A stretch of DNA of 64,000 nt from Croceibacterium_B sp963811255 (GCA_963811255.1 CAWEQI010000002.1:67696-131695); one strand, 5' to 3'; positions 25,753 through 34,820 are shown, counted from the stretch's first letter. A program made the numbers and translations. The notes: a model not told the origin generated them from the sequence alone.

Positions 25753-26874
25753 TTAGTTCATCCCGAGGGACTTGCGCAGAAAGGCATCGCTTTCCGAAAG
25801 CAGTTTGATGCGGGCGGCCGAATCCGACAGCGAATGGCCGAGGCCGTCGAACTTGAGGAACACCGGCGGCCTGCCGGCGTGTTGCAGCGCGTTCTGCATC
25901 AGCTCCGACTGCTTTTCGTCCACCTGTTCGTCAATCGTCCCGTGCACCAGCATCACCGGAGCGACGATGTTGCCGGCTTGCTTGGTCGGCGAACCTTCGT
26001 CGACATTCGCGCCATGGCCGATGAAATCCGAAACCATCTTGAAGTTGGTGAAGTGGCGCGCGTCGTTGCGCAGCAGGTCGAGGTCGGCCACCGGGGCGAT
26101 CGCGACCACCGCCTTGAACACGTCCGGCGAGGTGGCCGCCACCTGCAGCGCGGCGTACCCGCCGTACGACCAGCCGACCACCGCCAGTTTGTTGGGATCG
26201 GCGATGCCCTGGCTGACGAGCCACCGGCCCGCGTCGCTGACGTCGCCGATGGCGACCTTCCACGCCTTGAATCCGTTCTCGTTCTGCATCCAGGCTTCGC
26301 CGTACCCCGCCGACCCGCGGAAGTTCGGCTGCAGCACGGCAAACCCGCGCTGGGCGTAGAACTGCGCCATCCAGTCGAAGCCCCACTCGTCGCGCGCCTC
26401 CGGCCCGCCGTGGGGCATGACGATGGCCGGCAGCCCCTTGGCCGAGGTCACCCCCGGAGGCAGCGTGAGATAGGCCGGGATCGCGGTTCCGTCGGTGGCC
26501 TTGTAGGATGCGTTGATGACGTAAAGACGGGACCAGCCGATCAGGGTATCTCCGAACGGAGCGGTCAGCCTGAGATTACAGATCAATTGCGTTTCGGTCG
26601 GCCACTTGCACCAAGTCAGGTGACCCCCCGGCTGATCGACCGCGAGGACCGGGCGCGGTTCGCCGCCCTTGTCGACGTCGACCACCATGACCCGCTCGCC
26701 ATGACCGGCAGGCGCTATGTAGGCGATCTGCTTGCCGAGCGGCGACAGGCTGATCTGAAGGACGTCGGCTCGCGCACCGAAACGCCGCGCGAGATCGGCC
26801 GGATCCTGGGCCTGTGCGGCATGGCTCAGCAGGCCCGCCAGGATTGCGGCCAACCAACAACGCATTCGAAACAT
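25753..26874 (-). CDS. S9-family (prolyl oligopeptidase-like) peptidase with most of the propeller deleted
   Basis: This 373-residue exported protein has a signal peptide (AAILAGLLSHAAQAQ), about 100 residues of a beta-propeller start (DVLQISLSPLGKQIAYIAP) and then, abruptly after LYVIN at about residue 120, the alpha/beta-hydrolase catalytic domain (ATDGTAIPAYLTLPPG). The catalytic triad is intact: Ser in GWSYGGYAAL, Asp in LVHGTIDEQVD and His in GLGHSLSD. Family members are usually around 600-700 residues, so an in-frame loss of roughly 250-300 residues is inferred. Without the gating propeller the enzyme may be a broad hydrolase or inactive. Confidence 0.85.
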   Translation of the reverse strand: MFRMRCWLAAILAGLLSHAAQAQDPADLARRFGARADVLQISLSPLGKQIAYIAPAGHGERVMVVDVDKGGEPRPVLAVDQPGGHLTWCKWPTETQLICNLRLTAPFGDTLIGWSRLYVINASYKATDGTAIPAYLTLPPGVTSAKGLPAIVMPHGGPEARDEWGFDWMAQFYAQRGFAVLQPNFRGSAGYGEAWMQNENGFKAWKVAIGDVSDAGRWLVSQGIADPNKLAVVGWSYGGYAALQVAATSPDVFKAVVAIAPVADLDLLRNDARHFTNFKMVSDFIGHGANVDEGSPTKQAGNIVAPVMLVHGTIDEQVDEKQSELMQNALQHAGRPPVFLKFDGLGHSLSDSAARIKLLSESDAFLRKSLGMN

Positions 26875-27058
26875 CGCCCGACTCCCCCCACAACCCGAGA
26901 GGAAGAAAGCATTTTACCTGCGCCGACGGAAGCCCTGATGTGGCTGAACGCGGCGACGGGTCGCCGGCAACCCTCGTCCGATGACTGGGTTTCCGCTGCG
27001 CAGCGGCGATCCGGCGTCTATGGTCCCCGCCCGACGCGGGTGTTGGATGGAGGAGGCC

Positions 27059-27865
27059 ATGGATTCGAGCGAGAGGCCGCAAAGCGAGGCGCAGCAGTAT
27101 CGCATGATGCGTCAGGCGGCGGGGCCGAACTTCCTCGATTCGTCGCTCGAATGGCGGCGGATCTTCTCGGAAGCCTGGGGCACGTTCCTGTTGGTCGTGG
27201 TCGCCGCGGGCGCGGATGTAGTGTCGGGCGTAAGCCATGGCGCTGTGACGCTGGGCATGGCGGTGGTGGCGCCGGGCCTGATGGTGATGGTGGTGATCTA
27301 TTTCATGGGAACGGTCAGCGGGGCCCATCTCAACCCTGCGGTGACGCTCGCATTCGCCGTGCGGGGGAATTTTCCGTGGGTCCGCGTTCCCGGCTATATC
27401 GCCGGACAGCTCGCCGGCGGACTGCTGGCGGCGCTGTTCCTGTGGGCGACGTTTGGCGCCGCCGGCGGACTCGGTGGAACCGAGCCGGGCGCGGGGATCG
27501 GCGCGTTGCAGGCGCTAGCGATGGAGGTGCTGCTGACCACCGGGCTGGTCAACACCATTCTCGGCACGGCTTCAGGGGCGCGCAATGTCGGTACCAACGG
27601 CGCAATTGCGGTCGGTGGCTATATCGCTCTCGCGGGGCTGTGGGCCGCGCCGGTCAGCGGCGCGTCGATGAACCCGGTGCGCTCGCTGGCGCCGGACCTG
27701 GTCAGCGGGCACATGGCGGGATGGTGGATCTATCTCGCCGGGCCGCTCGCCGGTGCGCTGATCGCGGTGGGGTTCGAACGGATCCTGAAGGGTCCGCCGA
27801 CGCCGGCGGGCGCGGTCACCGCGCAGGGCACCCTGGACAGCGACAGCGCACCGCCGCAAGGTTGA
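27059..27865 (+). CDS. Aquaporin/glycerol-facilitator (MIP) family channel
   Basis: This 268-residue six-helix channel has the two MIP half-helix motifs HLNPAVT and SMNPVRS. The second is N-P-V instead of the usual N-P-A. The helix order and the conserved E in helix one (SEAWGTFLLVV) and helix four (AMEVLLTTGLV) fit the family. The N-terminal tail of about 30 polar residues is unusual for bacterial AqpZ. GGAGGAGG lies upstream; an ATG 12 bases earlier is an alternative start. The substrate (water, glycerol or small neutral solutes) cannot be fixed. Confidence 0.9.
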   Translation: MDSSERPQSEAQQYRMMRQAAGPNFLDSSLEWRRIFSEAWGTFLLVVVAAGADVVSGVSHGAVTLGMAVVAPGLMVMVVIYFMGTVSGAHLNPAVTLAFAVRGNFPWVRVPGYIAGQLAGGLLAALFLWATFGAAGGLGGTEPGAGIGALQALAMEVLLTTGLVNTILGTASGARNVGTNGAIAVGGYIALAGLWAAPVSGASMNPVRSLAPDLVSGHMAGWWIYLAGPLAGALIAVGFERILKGPPTPAGAVTAQGTLDSDSAPPQG

Positions 27866-27882
27866 GCCGAGCCGCTCGCGCT

Positions 27883-28455
27883 TCAGCGACCTCTTCTGAG
27901 GACGAGATAGAGCGCCCCCTCGCCGCCGTGGCGGCGGTGCGCCGGGCGAACGGCGGCGATCGACGAGCCGTGCGGGCCGGCCGCCAACCAGTCGAGCACC
28001 TTGGCGCGGATCGCGCCGCGGCGCTCGGCGCGGTCGGCGTGCTCGGCGGGGCGCGGCTTGCCGGTGACCAGGAGGACGACGCGCGCGCCGAGCGCCTTGG
28101 CTTGGGCGAGGCCGTGGTCGAGGCGGTGATGCGCGGCGGCGAGGGTGTGGCCGTGGAGGTCGAGGGTGAAGTCCGGCGCCAGCGCGCCGCGGGCGAGCTT
28201 GCGGTCCCAGGTGGAGTCGAGGCCGGTGTGTGAGCTTGCCTCCCCGGCACGGGGAGGTGCAAGCGCGGAGGGCTGACGGAGGGGAGTCGAGGGCGGGCGC
28301 TGCTCCGGCGGAGTTGCGCCAGGACGCGAGCCCCCTCCACCAACCTTCGGTTGGTCCCCCTCCCCGTGCCGGGGAGGATTTAGCGGCCGCACCGTCGCGG
28401 CCACGCGGGCCCACGCCGCGGCTTCCTCGGCAGTCAGGCCGCGGGGCGGCTTCAT
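27883..28455 (-). CDS. Smr/MutS2-domain protein with an in-frame repeat insertion
   Basis: This 190-residue protein ends in a Smr domain (LDLHGHTLAAAHHRLDHGL, then VVLLVTGKP and GGEGALYLVLRR), a DNA- or RNA-binding and often nicking endonuclease fold. The N-terminal 25 residues (LTAEEAAAWARVAATVRPL) match the usual short helix of alphaproteobacterial stand-alone Smr proteins. Between the two, about 50 Pro/Gly-rich residues (NPPRHGEGDQPKVGGGG ... LAPPRAGEA) are encoded by a palindromic repeat element inserted in frame. Its start overlaps the mltA stop by four bases (ATGA). Confidence 0.88.
   Translation of the reverse strand: MKPPRGLTAEEAAAWARVAATVRPLNPPRHGEGDQPKVGGGGSRPGATPPEQRPPSTPLRQPSALAPPRAGEASSHTGLDSTWDRKLARGALAPDFTLDLHGHTLAAAHHRLDHGLAQAKALGARVVLLVTGKPRPAEHADRAERRGAIRAKVLDWLAAGPHGSSIAAVRPAHRRHGGEGALYLVLRRGR
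28239..28377. repeat. Composite palindromic element (family E) inside the Smr gene
   Basis: The 139-base element is bounded by near-identical hairpins, CCTCCCCG-GCA-CGGGGAGG (28239-28257) and CCTCCCCG-TGC-CGGGGAGG (28359-28377). A further hairpin built on CCAACC/GGTTGG (28341-28354) lies inside. It contributes an open frame with no stop to the Smr coding sequence. Confidence 0.85.
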
Positions 28456-29657
28456 CGGCTCTTGAGGCGCGCCAGCGTGCCTTTGGGGACCAGCACCAGC
28501 GCCTGTCCGCGGGCGCTCATTCCGCCGGCGACCTGGCGCGCTTCGGGACCCGTGCCCCAGAAGCTGTCGAAGCGGTTGGCGCCCTTGATCGCGCCGCCGA
28601 CGTCTTGCGCCACCCAGATGCCGTTGACGTCCTGCCGGTCGGTCGAGATGAACACCGGCGCGCCAAGGGGCACGAAGCGCGGATCGGCGGCCACCGCGAT
28701 TTGTGCCTGGAGCGGCACGCCAAGCGACCCGACCGGGCCGTTGCCGGGCAGCTCCCGGAAGAACACGTAGCTCTGGTTGAGGTCCATCAGCCCGCGCGCC
28801 TCGGCGGGATGGTCGCGCAAGTACTGGACGATGCCTTGCATCGACGTCGGATAGGCGGTCCCTTCGCCGATCAGACCGCGCTGCTTCATCACCTGGCCGA
28901 TGGCTGTGTACGGCCGCCCGTTCTGGCCGGCATAGCCGATGCGCATCGTGCTGCCGTCCGGCGCGCGCAGCACACCCGAGCCCTGGATCTGCAGGAAGAA
29001 GAATTCGATCGGGTCGGCGGCCCAGGCGATCTCCAGTCCCTTGCCGGCGAGCGCCCCGTCCTCGATCTCGGCGCTGGTGTAATACGGCACGAAATTTCCG
29101 CTGTCGTCGTACCGCCCCAGCGGCGGATTGCCGGTGCGCTGATCGGCGGGCGTGTCGGCCGGCCAGGCGCGGACAAGATCGGGCGGGACGCGATAGACCG
29201 GCACGTCGAATCCTGAGCCGCGGGTGCGCTGGCCGGCGATCTCCGGCTCGAAGTAGCCGGTGACGAAGCTGCTGCCGTCGCCCACACGGACGGTTTCGAA
29301 CCAGGTGTCGAAGAAGCGCACGGCGTCGCTCGCCGGCCAGGTCGCCGCCGCGGTGCAGGCGGCTTGCCAGTCTGCGGGGCGGGTCAGGCCGCTGGCGTCC
29401 TGACGGCGCAGTAGTTGAGGACAGCTTTGGCGGAACGAGACGAGCGCGGCCGAGGCTTTGGCCTGGGCCAGGCCGTAGGCGGCTATCGACGGACCGGCGG
29501 CGATACCGGCGACGATCGCATTGGCTGGCGGGGAGGGCTTAGGCGCCGGAACGAGTTCGCGGCCCGGAGGAATCAGCGGACCGCAGCTGCCGAGTAGGAT
29601 AACGGTCGCGAGAGCGGCAGCGTACCTGCCTGCCAGCCCGCGCCCCCTCCCCGTCAT
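28452..29657 (-). CDS. mltA: Membrane-bound lytic murein transglycosylase A
   Basis: MltA cleaves the glycan strands of peptidoglycan at the outer membrane, forming 1,6-anhydro-muropeptides. The 401-residue lipoprotein has a lipobox ending at C25 (ILLGSC), the MltA barrel (VTGYFEPEIAGQ, YYTSAEIEDGALAGKG, EIAWAADPIEFFFLQIQGSG quoted in parts) and the 3D domain (GIWVAQDVGGAIKGANRFDSFWG, quoted in part). The 3D domain carries the catalytic Asp region. It lies between the Tim44-like gene (9 bases upstream) and the Smr gene (4-base overlap), so all three are probably one operon. Confidence 0.95.
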   Translation of the reverse strand: MTGRGRGLAGRYAAALATVILLGSCGPLIPPGRELVPAPKPSPPANAIVAGIAAGPSIAAYGLAQAKASAALVSFRQSCPQLLRRQDASGLTRPADWQAACTAAATWPASDAVRFFDTWFETVRVGDGSSFVTGYFEPEIAGQRTRGSGFDVPVYRVPPDLVRAWPADTPADQRTGNPPLGRYDDSGNFVPYYTSAEIEDGALAGKGLEIAWAADPIEFFFLQIQGSGVLRAPDGSTMRIGYAGQNGRPYTAIGQVMKQRGLIGEGTAYPTSMQGIVQYLRDHPAEARGLMDLNQSYVFFRELPGNGPVGSLGVPLQAQIAVAADPRFVPLGAPVFISTDRQDVNGIWVAQDVGGAIKGANRFDSFWGTGPEARQVAGGMSARGQALVLVPKGTLARLKSR

Positions 29658-29666
29658 GTCAGCAAA

Positions 29667-30323
29667 CTAGCCCTCGTCGGTTTCGTCGAGCATCCAGTCG
29701 GGCCCGGCGGCGGTGAGATCGCGCGTGAACACCCAGATATCGCGGCTTTCGACCGCGTCGTCGAGCGAACCGGCGACAACGTTGCCGTCCTTGTCGCGGG
29801 TGACCGTGGCAATGTCGGCGACGAAGCGCACGGCGATGCGAGCAATCGAGCCGTCGAGCGTCGCCGAATGAACGGTGGTGTCCTCGATCCGGATCAGCCG
29901 ATTGTCGAGCGTTTCTCCAGCCTTCTCGCGCGCGTCGATCGCATCGGAAAAGCCCTGGTAAACGTCATCATCGCACAAGTGCTTCAGTTCGGCCTTGTCG
30001 CCGCGCCAGAAGGCTTCGAGGATCATTTCGTAAGCCGCCTTGGCGCCTTCGAGGAAAACGAGCAGATCGAACCGCCGATCGGCCGCGGCGATCTCGCGCA
30101 CCCCGCGTTCGGTGGCCGGGGGATAGCCGCCCAGCTCGCGCTGCGGACGGGCGGTCTGCTGCCCCGGCGGCAGCATCGGCTTGGAGGCCTTGGCCTGTTC
30201 GCCGGCGTCGAAGCGGCGCGGAATCGCCTCCTCCTCATGCTCCGCCCGGCGCCCGAGCACCGAATAGAGCCGCAGGCCCAAAAAGGCCGCGATCATGGCA
30301 AGGATGACGATCTCGTAAATCAC
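29667..30323 (-). CDS. Tim44/TimA-like domain protein, membrane-anchored
   Basis: This 218-residue protein has one N-terminal transmembrane helix (IYEIVILAMIAAFLGLRLY), a charged low-complexity linker and a Tim44-like C-terminal domain (FLEGAKAAYEMILEAFWRGDKAELKHLCDDDVYQGF, quoted in part as FLEGAKAAYEMILEAF). Bacterial TimA proteins of this type are tied to inner-membrane protein handling; the precise role is uncertain. I chose GTG 30323 because AGGA lies about 10 bases upstream and the helix starts immediately. It is divergent from secB, a linkage common in this group. Confidence 0.85.
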   Translation of the reverse strand: MIYEIVILAMIAAFLGLRLYSVLGRRAEHEEEAIPRRFDAGEQAKASKPMLPPGQQTARPQRELGGYPPATERGVREIAAADRRFDLLVFLEGAKAAYEMILEAFWRGDKAELKHLCDDDVYQGFSDAIDAREKAGETLDNRLIRIEDTTVHSATLDGSIARIAVRFVADIATVTRDKDGNVVAGSLDDAVESRDIWVFTRDLTAAGPDWMLDETDEG

Positions 30324-30536
30324 TAAACTCAGGTCCTGCTTTCGTCCGGACAAGGGGCTAACGTGCCGCCTGGTCGATTGTGCCCGAGATAGTGACGAAA
30401 TACAAATGAACAACTGCGGAACGGGGCGGTTCGGCGCAATTCGCTCGCGCTCCGGCCGTTTCCGTTGCGGGCCCGCCACACGGCTGCTACCCGCCGGTCA
30501 AATCTGCACTCAGCACCACAAGGAAGAGCAGTTCTC

Positions 30537-31064
30537 ATGGCCGAACAAGGCGACGTCCTCTCCAATCTCAACCCCGACTCCAGCGGCAACGGGGCCGATA
30601 ACGAACCGGTCGCGGGAATCATATCGCAATATGTGAAGGACTTGTCGGTCGAAAATCCGAAAGCGCCGGAATCGTTCGGCTGGAGCGACCCTCCCCAGCT
30701 CGACGTGCAGTTCAATATCGCCGCGCAACCGGTCAACGACGAGGTGCAGGAAGTCACGCTGAAGATCTCGGTCAACGCGAAGACCAACCAGGGCTCGGCC
30801 TACATCGTCGAGCTGGCCTATTGCGGGCTGGTCGGGATGCGCAACATGGCCGAGGAGCAGAAGCACGCGTTCGCCTATGCCGAGGCGCCGCGGTTCCTGT
30901 TCCCGTTCGCCCGGCGGGTGATCGCCGACGCCACTCGCGATGCCGGCTTCGCGCCGCTGGTGCTCGACCCGATCGACTTCAGCGCGGTCTATATGCAGCA
31001 GCTGCAGGCCCAGCAGCAGGATCAGGGCGGCGCAACACCGCCCGCGGCCGAAAGCGAAAGCTGA
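30537..31064 (+). CDS. secB: Protein-export chaperone SecB
   Basis: SecB keeps preproteins unfolded and delivers them to SecA. The 175-residue protein is the usual alphaproteobacterial length. It contains the SecB core (QYVKDLSVENPKAPESF, VTLKISVNAKTNQGSAYIVELAYCG quoted in part, and LFPFARRVIADATRDAGFAPLVLDPIDF quoted in part). The acidic N-terminal extension and Gln/Pro tail are typical. The start is preceded by AGGAAGAG. The murJ gene follows by 22 bases and may be co-transcribed. Confidence 0.96.
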   Translation: MAEQGDVLSNLNPDSSGNGADNEPVAGIISQYVKDLSVENPKAPESFGWSDPPQLDVQFNIAAQPVNDEVQEVTLKISVNAKTNQGSAYIVELAYCGLVGMRNMAEEQKHAFAYAEAPRFLFPFARRVIADATRDAGFAPLVLDPIDFSAVYMQQLQAQQQDQGGATPPAAESES

Positions 31065-31086
31065 CCCGAGCCCGGGAGGGGTTCGC

Positions 31087-32679
31087 ATGAGCAGCCTCGT
31101 CCGCAATGTCGGGACGATCGGCGGGCTGACCGCGCTCAGCCGCGTGTTCGGCTTCGTGCGCGATATCCTGATCGGCGGCGCGCTTGGCGCAGGCGCCGCG
31201 GCGGACGCTTGGCAAGTCGCCTTTATCCTGCCCAACACCTTTCGGCGGCTGTTCGCCGAGGGTGCGTTTTCGGTCGCCTTCGTGCCGATGTACTCGCGAG
31301 CGCTGTACGGCGAGAACGGCGGCGAGGACGCGGCGGAGCGGTTCGCTAACGACGTGCTCGCGGTGTTCGTGTGGGTGCTGCTCGGTTTCTCGGCCTTGGC
31401 CATGCTGGCGATGCCGCTGCTGGTGCTGATCCTGGCGCACGATTACCAGGCGGTTCCCGGCAAGTTCGAGCTGTCGGTCAGCCTGTCGCGGATCACCTTT
31501 CCCTATCTGATGCTGGTCAGCCTGGTGGCGATGCTGTCGGGCCTGCTCAATGCCCGCTCGCGCTTCGCGCCCGGCGCCTTCGTGCCGGTGTTGCTCAACC
31601 TTGTGCTGATCGCCGCGATCGGCGTCGGGGAGTTGCTGAGCCCCGCCCATGGAAGCGGCACGACCATGGCCTATGCCCTGGCCTTCGGCCTGGCCGCAGC
31701 GGGCGTGGTCCAGCTCGCCTACATGGTCTGGGCGACGCGCAAGGCGGGCGTACGGCTGACGATGCGCTTGCCGCGTTTCACGCCTCAGGTTCGGCGGCTG
31801 ACCTGGCTGATCCTGCCGGCGACGCTGGGCGCTGGGGTCTACCAGATCAGCCAGTTCGTCGACACCTTCTTCGCCACCAGTCTGCCGCAAGGTTCGCTGA
31901 CCCTGCTCAAGTTCGCCGACCGGCTGAACCAAATGCCGCTGGGCATCATCGGCATTGCGCTCGGCACGGCGATCCTGCCGATGCTGGCGCGCCATATCCA
32001 GTCGGGCAACGAGGCGGAGACCCAGCGGCTGCAGGCCAACGCGGTCGAGATGGCGCTGCTGCTGACCTTGCCGGGCGCGGCGGCGCTGGCAATCTGCGCG
32101 CCGGCGTTCACCACCGCCTTCTTCGAGCACGGCAAGATGACCGCCGCCGACACCGCGATCATGGCCCGGATAACCGCCGCGCTCGTCATCGGACTGCCCT
32201 CGTACGTGCTGGTCAAGGTGTTCCAGCCGGCCTTCTTCAGCCGCGAGGACACCCGCACGCCCGTGTGGGTCGCGGCAGGGGCGCTGGTTATCAACATCGG
32301 GCTCAACTTCTACGTCGTGCCGCGCTACGGGATCGTCGGCCTGGCCGGGGCGACGGCGACCACGGCAACCCTCAACGTGGCGACTCTCTATACCATCCTG
32401 CAGCGCCGCGGCTGGTTCCACTGGACTCTAAAGCTGACCAGCAGGATTGCGCGGCAGGTGGTCGCCACTGCGGCGATGGGAGCGGCGCTGTGGGCGCTGA
32501 TGCCGCTGCTGACCGACCGCTTCGCCGGCAACGTGGTGGAGCGGGCCTGGTCCTTGTCGCTGCTCGTCGCCGCCGGGCTGGTGGTGTTCTTCGCGGTCGC
32601 CTGGCTGGTCGGGGCGCTCGACAAGGACCTGATCGGCCAGTTGCGCCGCAAGCGGGCGCCGGCGCAAGCGGCTGAGTAG
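31087..32679 (+). CDS. murJ: Lipid II flippase MurJ (MviN)
   Basis: MurJ flips lipid II across the inner membrane for peptidoglycan synthesis. The 530-residue protein has about 14 membrane helices. Conserved features are the N-terminal LSRVFGFVRDILIGGALGAG, AFILPNTFRRLFAEGAFSVAFVP (quoted in part as NTFRRLFAEGAF), and the central R-F-A-P-G segment. The N-terminus fits the family, and GGAGGGG lies upstream of ATG 31087. Confidence 0.96.
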   Translation: MSSLVRNVGTIGGLTALSRVFGFVRDILIGGALGAGAAADAWQVAFILPNTFRRLFAEGAFSVAFVPMYSRALYGENGGEDAAERFANDVLAVFVWVLLGFSALAMLAMPLLVLILAHDYQAVPGKFELSVSLSRITFPYLMLVSLVAMLSGLLNARSRFAPGAFVPVLLNLVLIAAIGVGELLSPAHGSGTTMAYALAFGLAAAGVVQLAYMVWATRKAGVRLTMRLPRFTPQVRRLTWLILPATLGAGVYQISQFVDTFFATSLPQGSLTLLKFADRLNQMPLGIIGIALGTAILPMLARHIQSGNEAETQRLQANAVEMALLLTLPGAAALAICAPAFTTAFFEHGKMTAADTAIMARITAALVIGLPSYVLVKVFQPAFFSREDTRTPVWVAAGALVINIGLNFYVVPRYGIVGLAGATATTATLNVATLYTILQRRGWFHWTLKLTSRIARQVVATAAMGAALWALMPLLTDRFAGNVVERAWSLSLLVAAGLVVFFAVAWLVGALDKDLIGQLRRKRAPAQAAE

Positions 32680-32866
32680 GGGTTTCGCTCCGCAGCCCTT
32701 GTGCTATGGGCGCGGCCATGGACCGAGCCGCCCGCCTCCAACGGACAGCGCCGCGCCGCCTTGCGATGCGCGGCCGGGCGGCCTGGCGATGGCGCGCTTG
32801 AGTCAGCTCCCTCGCCCGTCAATGGGCAATTGACCGTCCCGATACATTTTCCAAAAGGCCTCCGTC

Positions 32867-33922
32867 ATGCGTGTCGTTTCCGGCATTCAGCCCACCGGCA
32901 ACCTCCACCTCGGCAACTATCTCGGCGCGATCCGCAATTGGGTGCGGATGCAGGACGCGATGGAAGAGGGCAACCGCGCTCAAGCAGCGGAAAGCGGTAG
33001 CGGAGACAAGAATCAGTGCCTGTTCTTCCTCGCCGACCTGCATGCGATCAGTCAGCCGTTCAATCCGGCCGAGCTGAGCGCGGCGACGCTCGAAATGACC
33101 GCGGCGCTGGTCGCCTGCGGCATCGATCCGAAACGCTCGATCCTGTTCAACCAGGCGCAGGTGCCCGCCCACGCCGAGCTGCAATGGCTGCTTTCCGGCA
33201 CGGCGCGGATGGGCTGGCTCAACCGGATGACGCAATGGAAGGATAAGGCCGGCAAGAACCGCGAAGGGCAAAGCGTGGCGCTGTTCACCTACCCGGTGCT
33301 GCAGGCGGCCGACGTGCTGCTCTACCAGGCGACCCACGTGCCGGTCGGCGAAGACCAGAAGCAGCACCTCGAGCTGGCCCGCGACATCGCCCAGAAGTTC
33401 AACAACGACTTTGCCAGCGAGGACGCGCCGGTGTTCACCCTGCCCGAGGCGATCGTGCCGCCCGAAGCGGCGCGGATCATGAGCCTGCGCGACGGCGAGG
33501 CCAAGATGAGCAAGTCCGACCCTTCGGACATGAGCCGGATCAACCTGTCCGACGACGCCGACGCCATCATGCGCAAGGTCAAGAAGGCCAAGACCGACCC
33601 CGAGCCGCTGCCGAGCGAGGCGGCGGGCCTGGCGGGGCGGCCGGAGGCGCTCAATCTGGTGACGATCTACGGCGCGCTCGCCGGGAAATCGGTCGAGGCG
33701 GTGCTGAGCGACTACGGCGGCCAGGGCTTCGGGACCTTCAAGCCCGCGCTTGGCGAGCTGATGGTGAGCGAACTCGCGCCGATCGCGGAGCGCTTCAACG
33801 AGTTGAAGGCGGATCGGGAAGCGCTCGACGCGATCCTCGCCCGCGGCGCGAGCATGGCTCGCGAGATGGGTGCGCCGACGCTGGCCGCGGCCTACCGCGC
33901 CCTCGGGCTGGTGCGCGGCTGA
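32867..33922 (+). CDS. trpS: Tryptophan--tRNA ligase
   Basis: TrpS charges tRNA-Trp. The 351-residue class Ic synthetase has the HIGH-type motif GNLHLGNYLGA near the start and the KMSKS motif (GEAKMSKSDPSD) at about residue 210. An insertion rich in Ala/Gly/Ser (EEGNRAQAAESGSGDKNQ) follows the first motif, as in several alphaproteobacteria. The 187-base gap after murJ holds no gene. Confidence 0.97.
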   Translation: MRVVSGIQPTGNLHLGNYLGAIRNWVRMQDAMEEGNRAQAAESGSGDKNQCLFFLADLHAISQPFNPAELSAATLEMTAALVACGIDPKRSILFNQAQVPAHAELQWLLSGTARMGWLNRMTQWKDKAGKNREGQSVALFTYPVLQAADVLLYQATHVPVGEDQKQHLELARDIAQKFNNDFASEDAPVFTLPEAIVPPEAARIMSLRDGEAKMSKSDPSDMSRINLSDDADAIMRKVKKAKTDPEPLPSEAAGLAGRPEALNLVTIYGALAGKSVEAVLSDYGGQGFGTFKPALGELMVSELAPIAERFNELKADREALDAILARGASMAREMGAPTLAAAYRALGLVRG

Positions 33923-34096
33923 CCCGCAGTCGTCAAAATCCGTGGCGGAGAGGCATCGGCTCAGTATCAAGCGCCTCTAAACAAACGCTTTTGCCGATTT
34001 GATTATTCAATCCGCGTTCAGCGCGTCATAAGTATCGCACGGTTCATCGACGCAAGGGCCGCGCCACTCACGCCCGTTCTTGAGAGAGATTCGACC

Positions 34097-34795
34097 ATGA
34101 GAATGACATCACACCTTAATGCCGTGAAGCTTGCGGTGGTGTCGCTGGCGCTGGCCGCCCTCGCCGCCTGCACGACGACCTTCAACGCCGACGTGACCCA
34201 CTTCACCAATCAGCTCCCCGCGCCCAACGGGCAAACCTTCACCGTGGTCCCCGAGGATCCGGCGCTGGCCGGCGGGATCGAGTTCCACCAGTATGCGCAG
34301 TTGGTCGCCGATCACTTGGCTGCGCTCGGTTATCGGCCGGTCGACAATCCGGCCGATGCGACCCTGCTGGTGCATTTCGATTACGGTGTCGACCACGGCC
34401 GTGAGCGGGTGACGTCGAGCCCCGGCTTCTACGATCCGTTCTGGTCGCCATGGTACGCAAGCCCGATCATCTATCACACCCGCTACGGCGCGCGGATCGG
34501 CTACGCGCCGATCGGGCCGTGGGGCTGGGGCTGGTACGATCCGTTCTTCAACCAGCCCGACGTCGAGAGCTACACCGTCTACACCAGCGGCATCGATCTC
34601 AAGATCGACCGCGCGGCGGACCATCAGCGGCTTTACGAGGGCCGCGCGCAAGCGGTCTCGCTGTCGAACCGGCTGCAGTACCTGGTGCCGAACCTGATCG
34701 AGGCGATGTTCACCGACTTCCCCGGCAACTCGGGCCAGACAGAGCGGATTTCGGTTGCCCCCGAGAAGCGGACGGTGAGGCCCGTCCAGCACTGA
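34097..34795 (+). CDS. DUF4136 outer-membrane lipoprotein
   Basis: This 232-residue lipoprotein has a signal ending in ALAALAAC. The DUF4136 pattern follows: TFNADVTHF, TFTVVPEDPALAGGIEF, then a repeat-like ADATLLVHFDYGV and an aromatic-rich segment (YDPFWSPWYASP, GPWGWGWYDPFF). The C-terminal half (LKIDRAADHQRLYEGRA, LVPNLIEAMFTDFPG) matches family members. The molecular function is not known. The preceding 174 bases include an AT-rich stretch (33990-34015) that probably holds its promoter. Confidence 0.85.
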   Translation: MRMTSHLNAVKLAVVSLALAALAACTTTFNADVTHFTNQLPAPNGQTFTVVPEDPALAGGIEFHQYAQLVADHLAALGYRPVDNPADATLLVHFDYGVDHGRERVTSSPGFYDPFWSPWYASPIIYHTRYGARIGYAPIGPWGWGWYDPFFNQPDVESYTVYTSGIDLKIDRAADHQRLYEGRAQAVSLSNRLQYLVPNLIEAMFTDFPGNSGQTERISVAPEKRTVRPVQH

Positions 34796-34820
34796 CGGGA
34801 GGCAAAACGGCCAATTGCGG

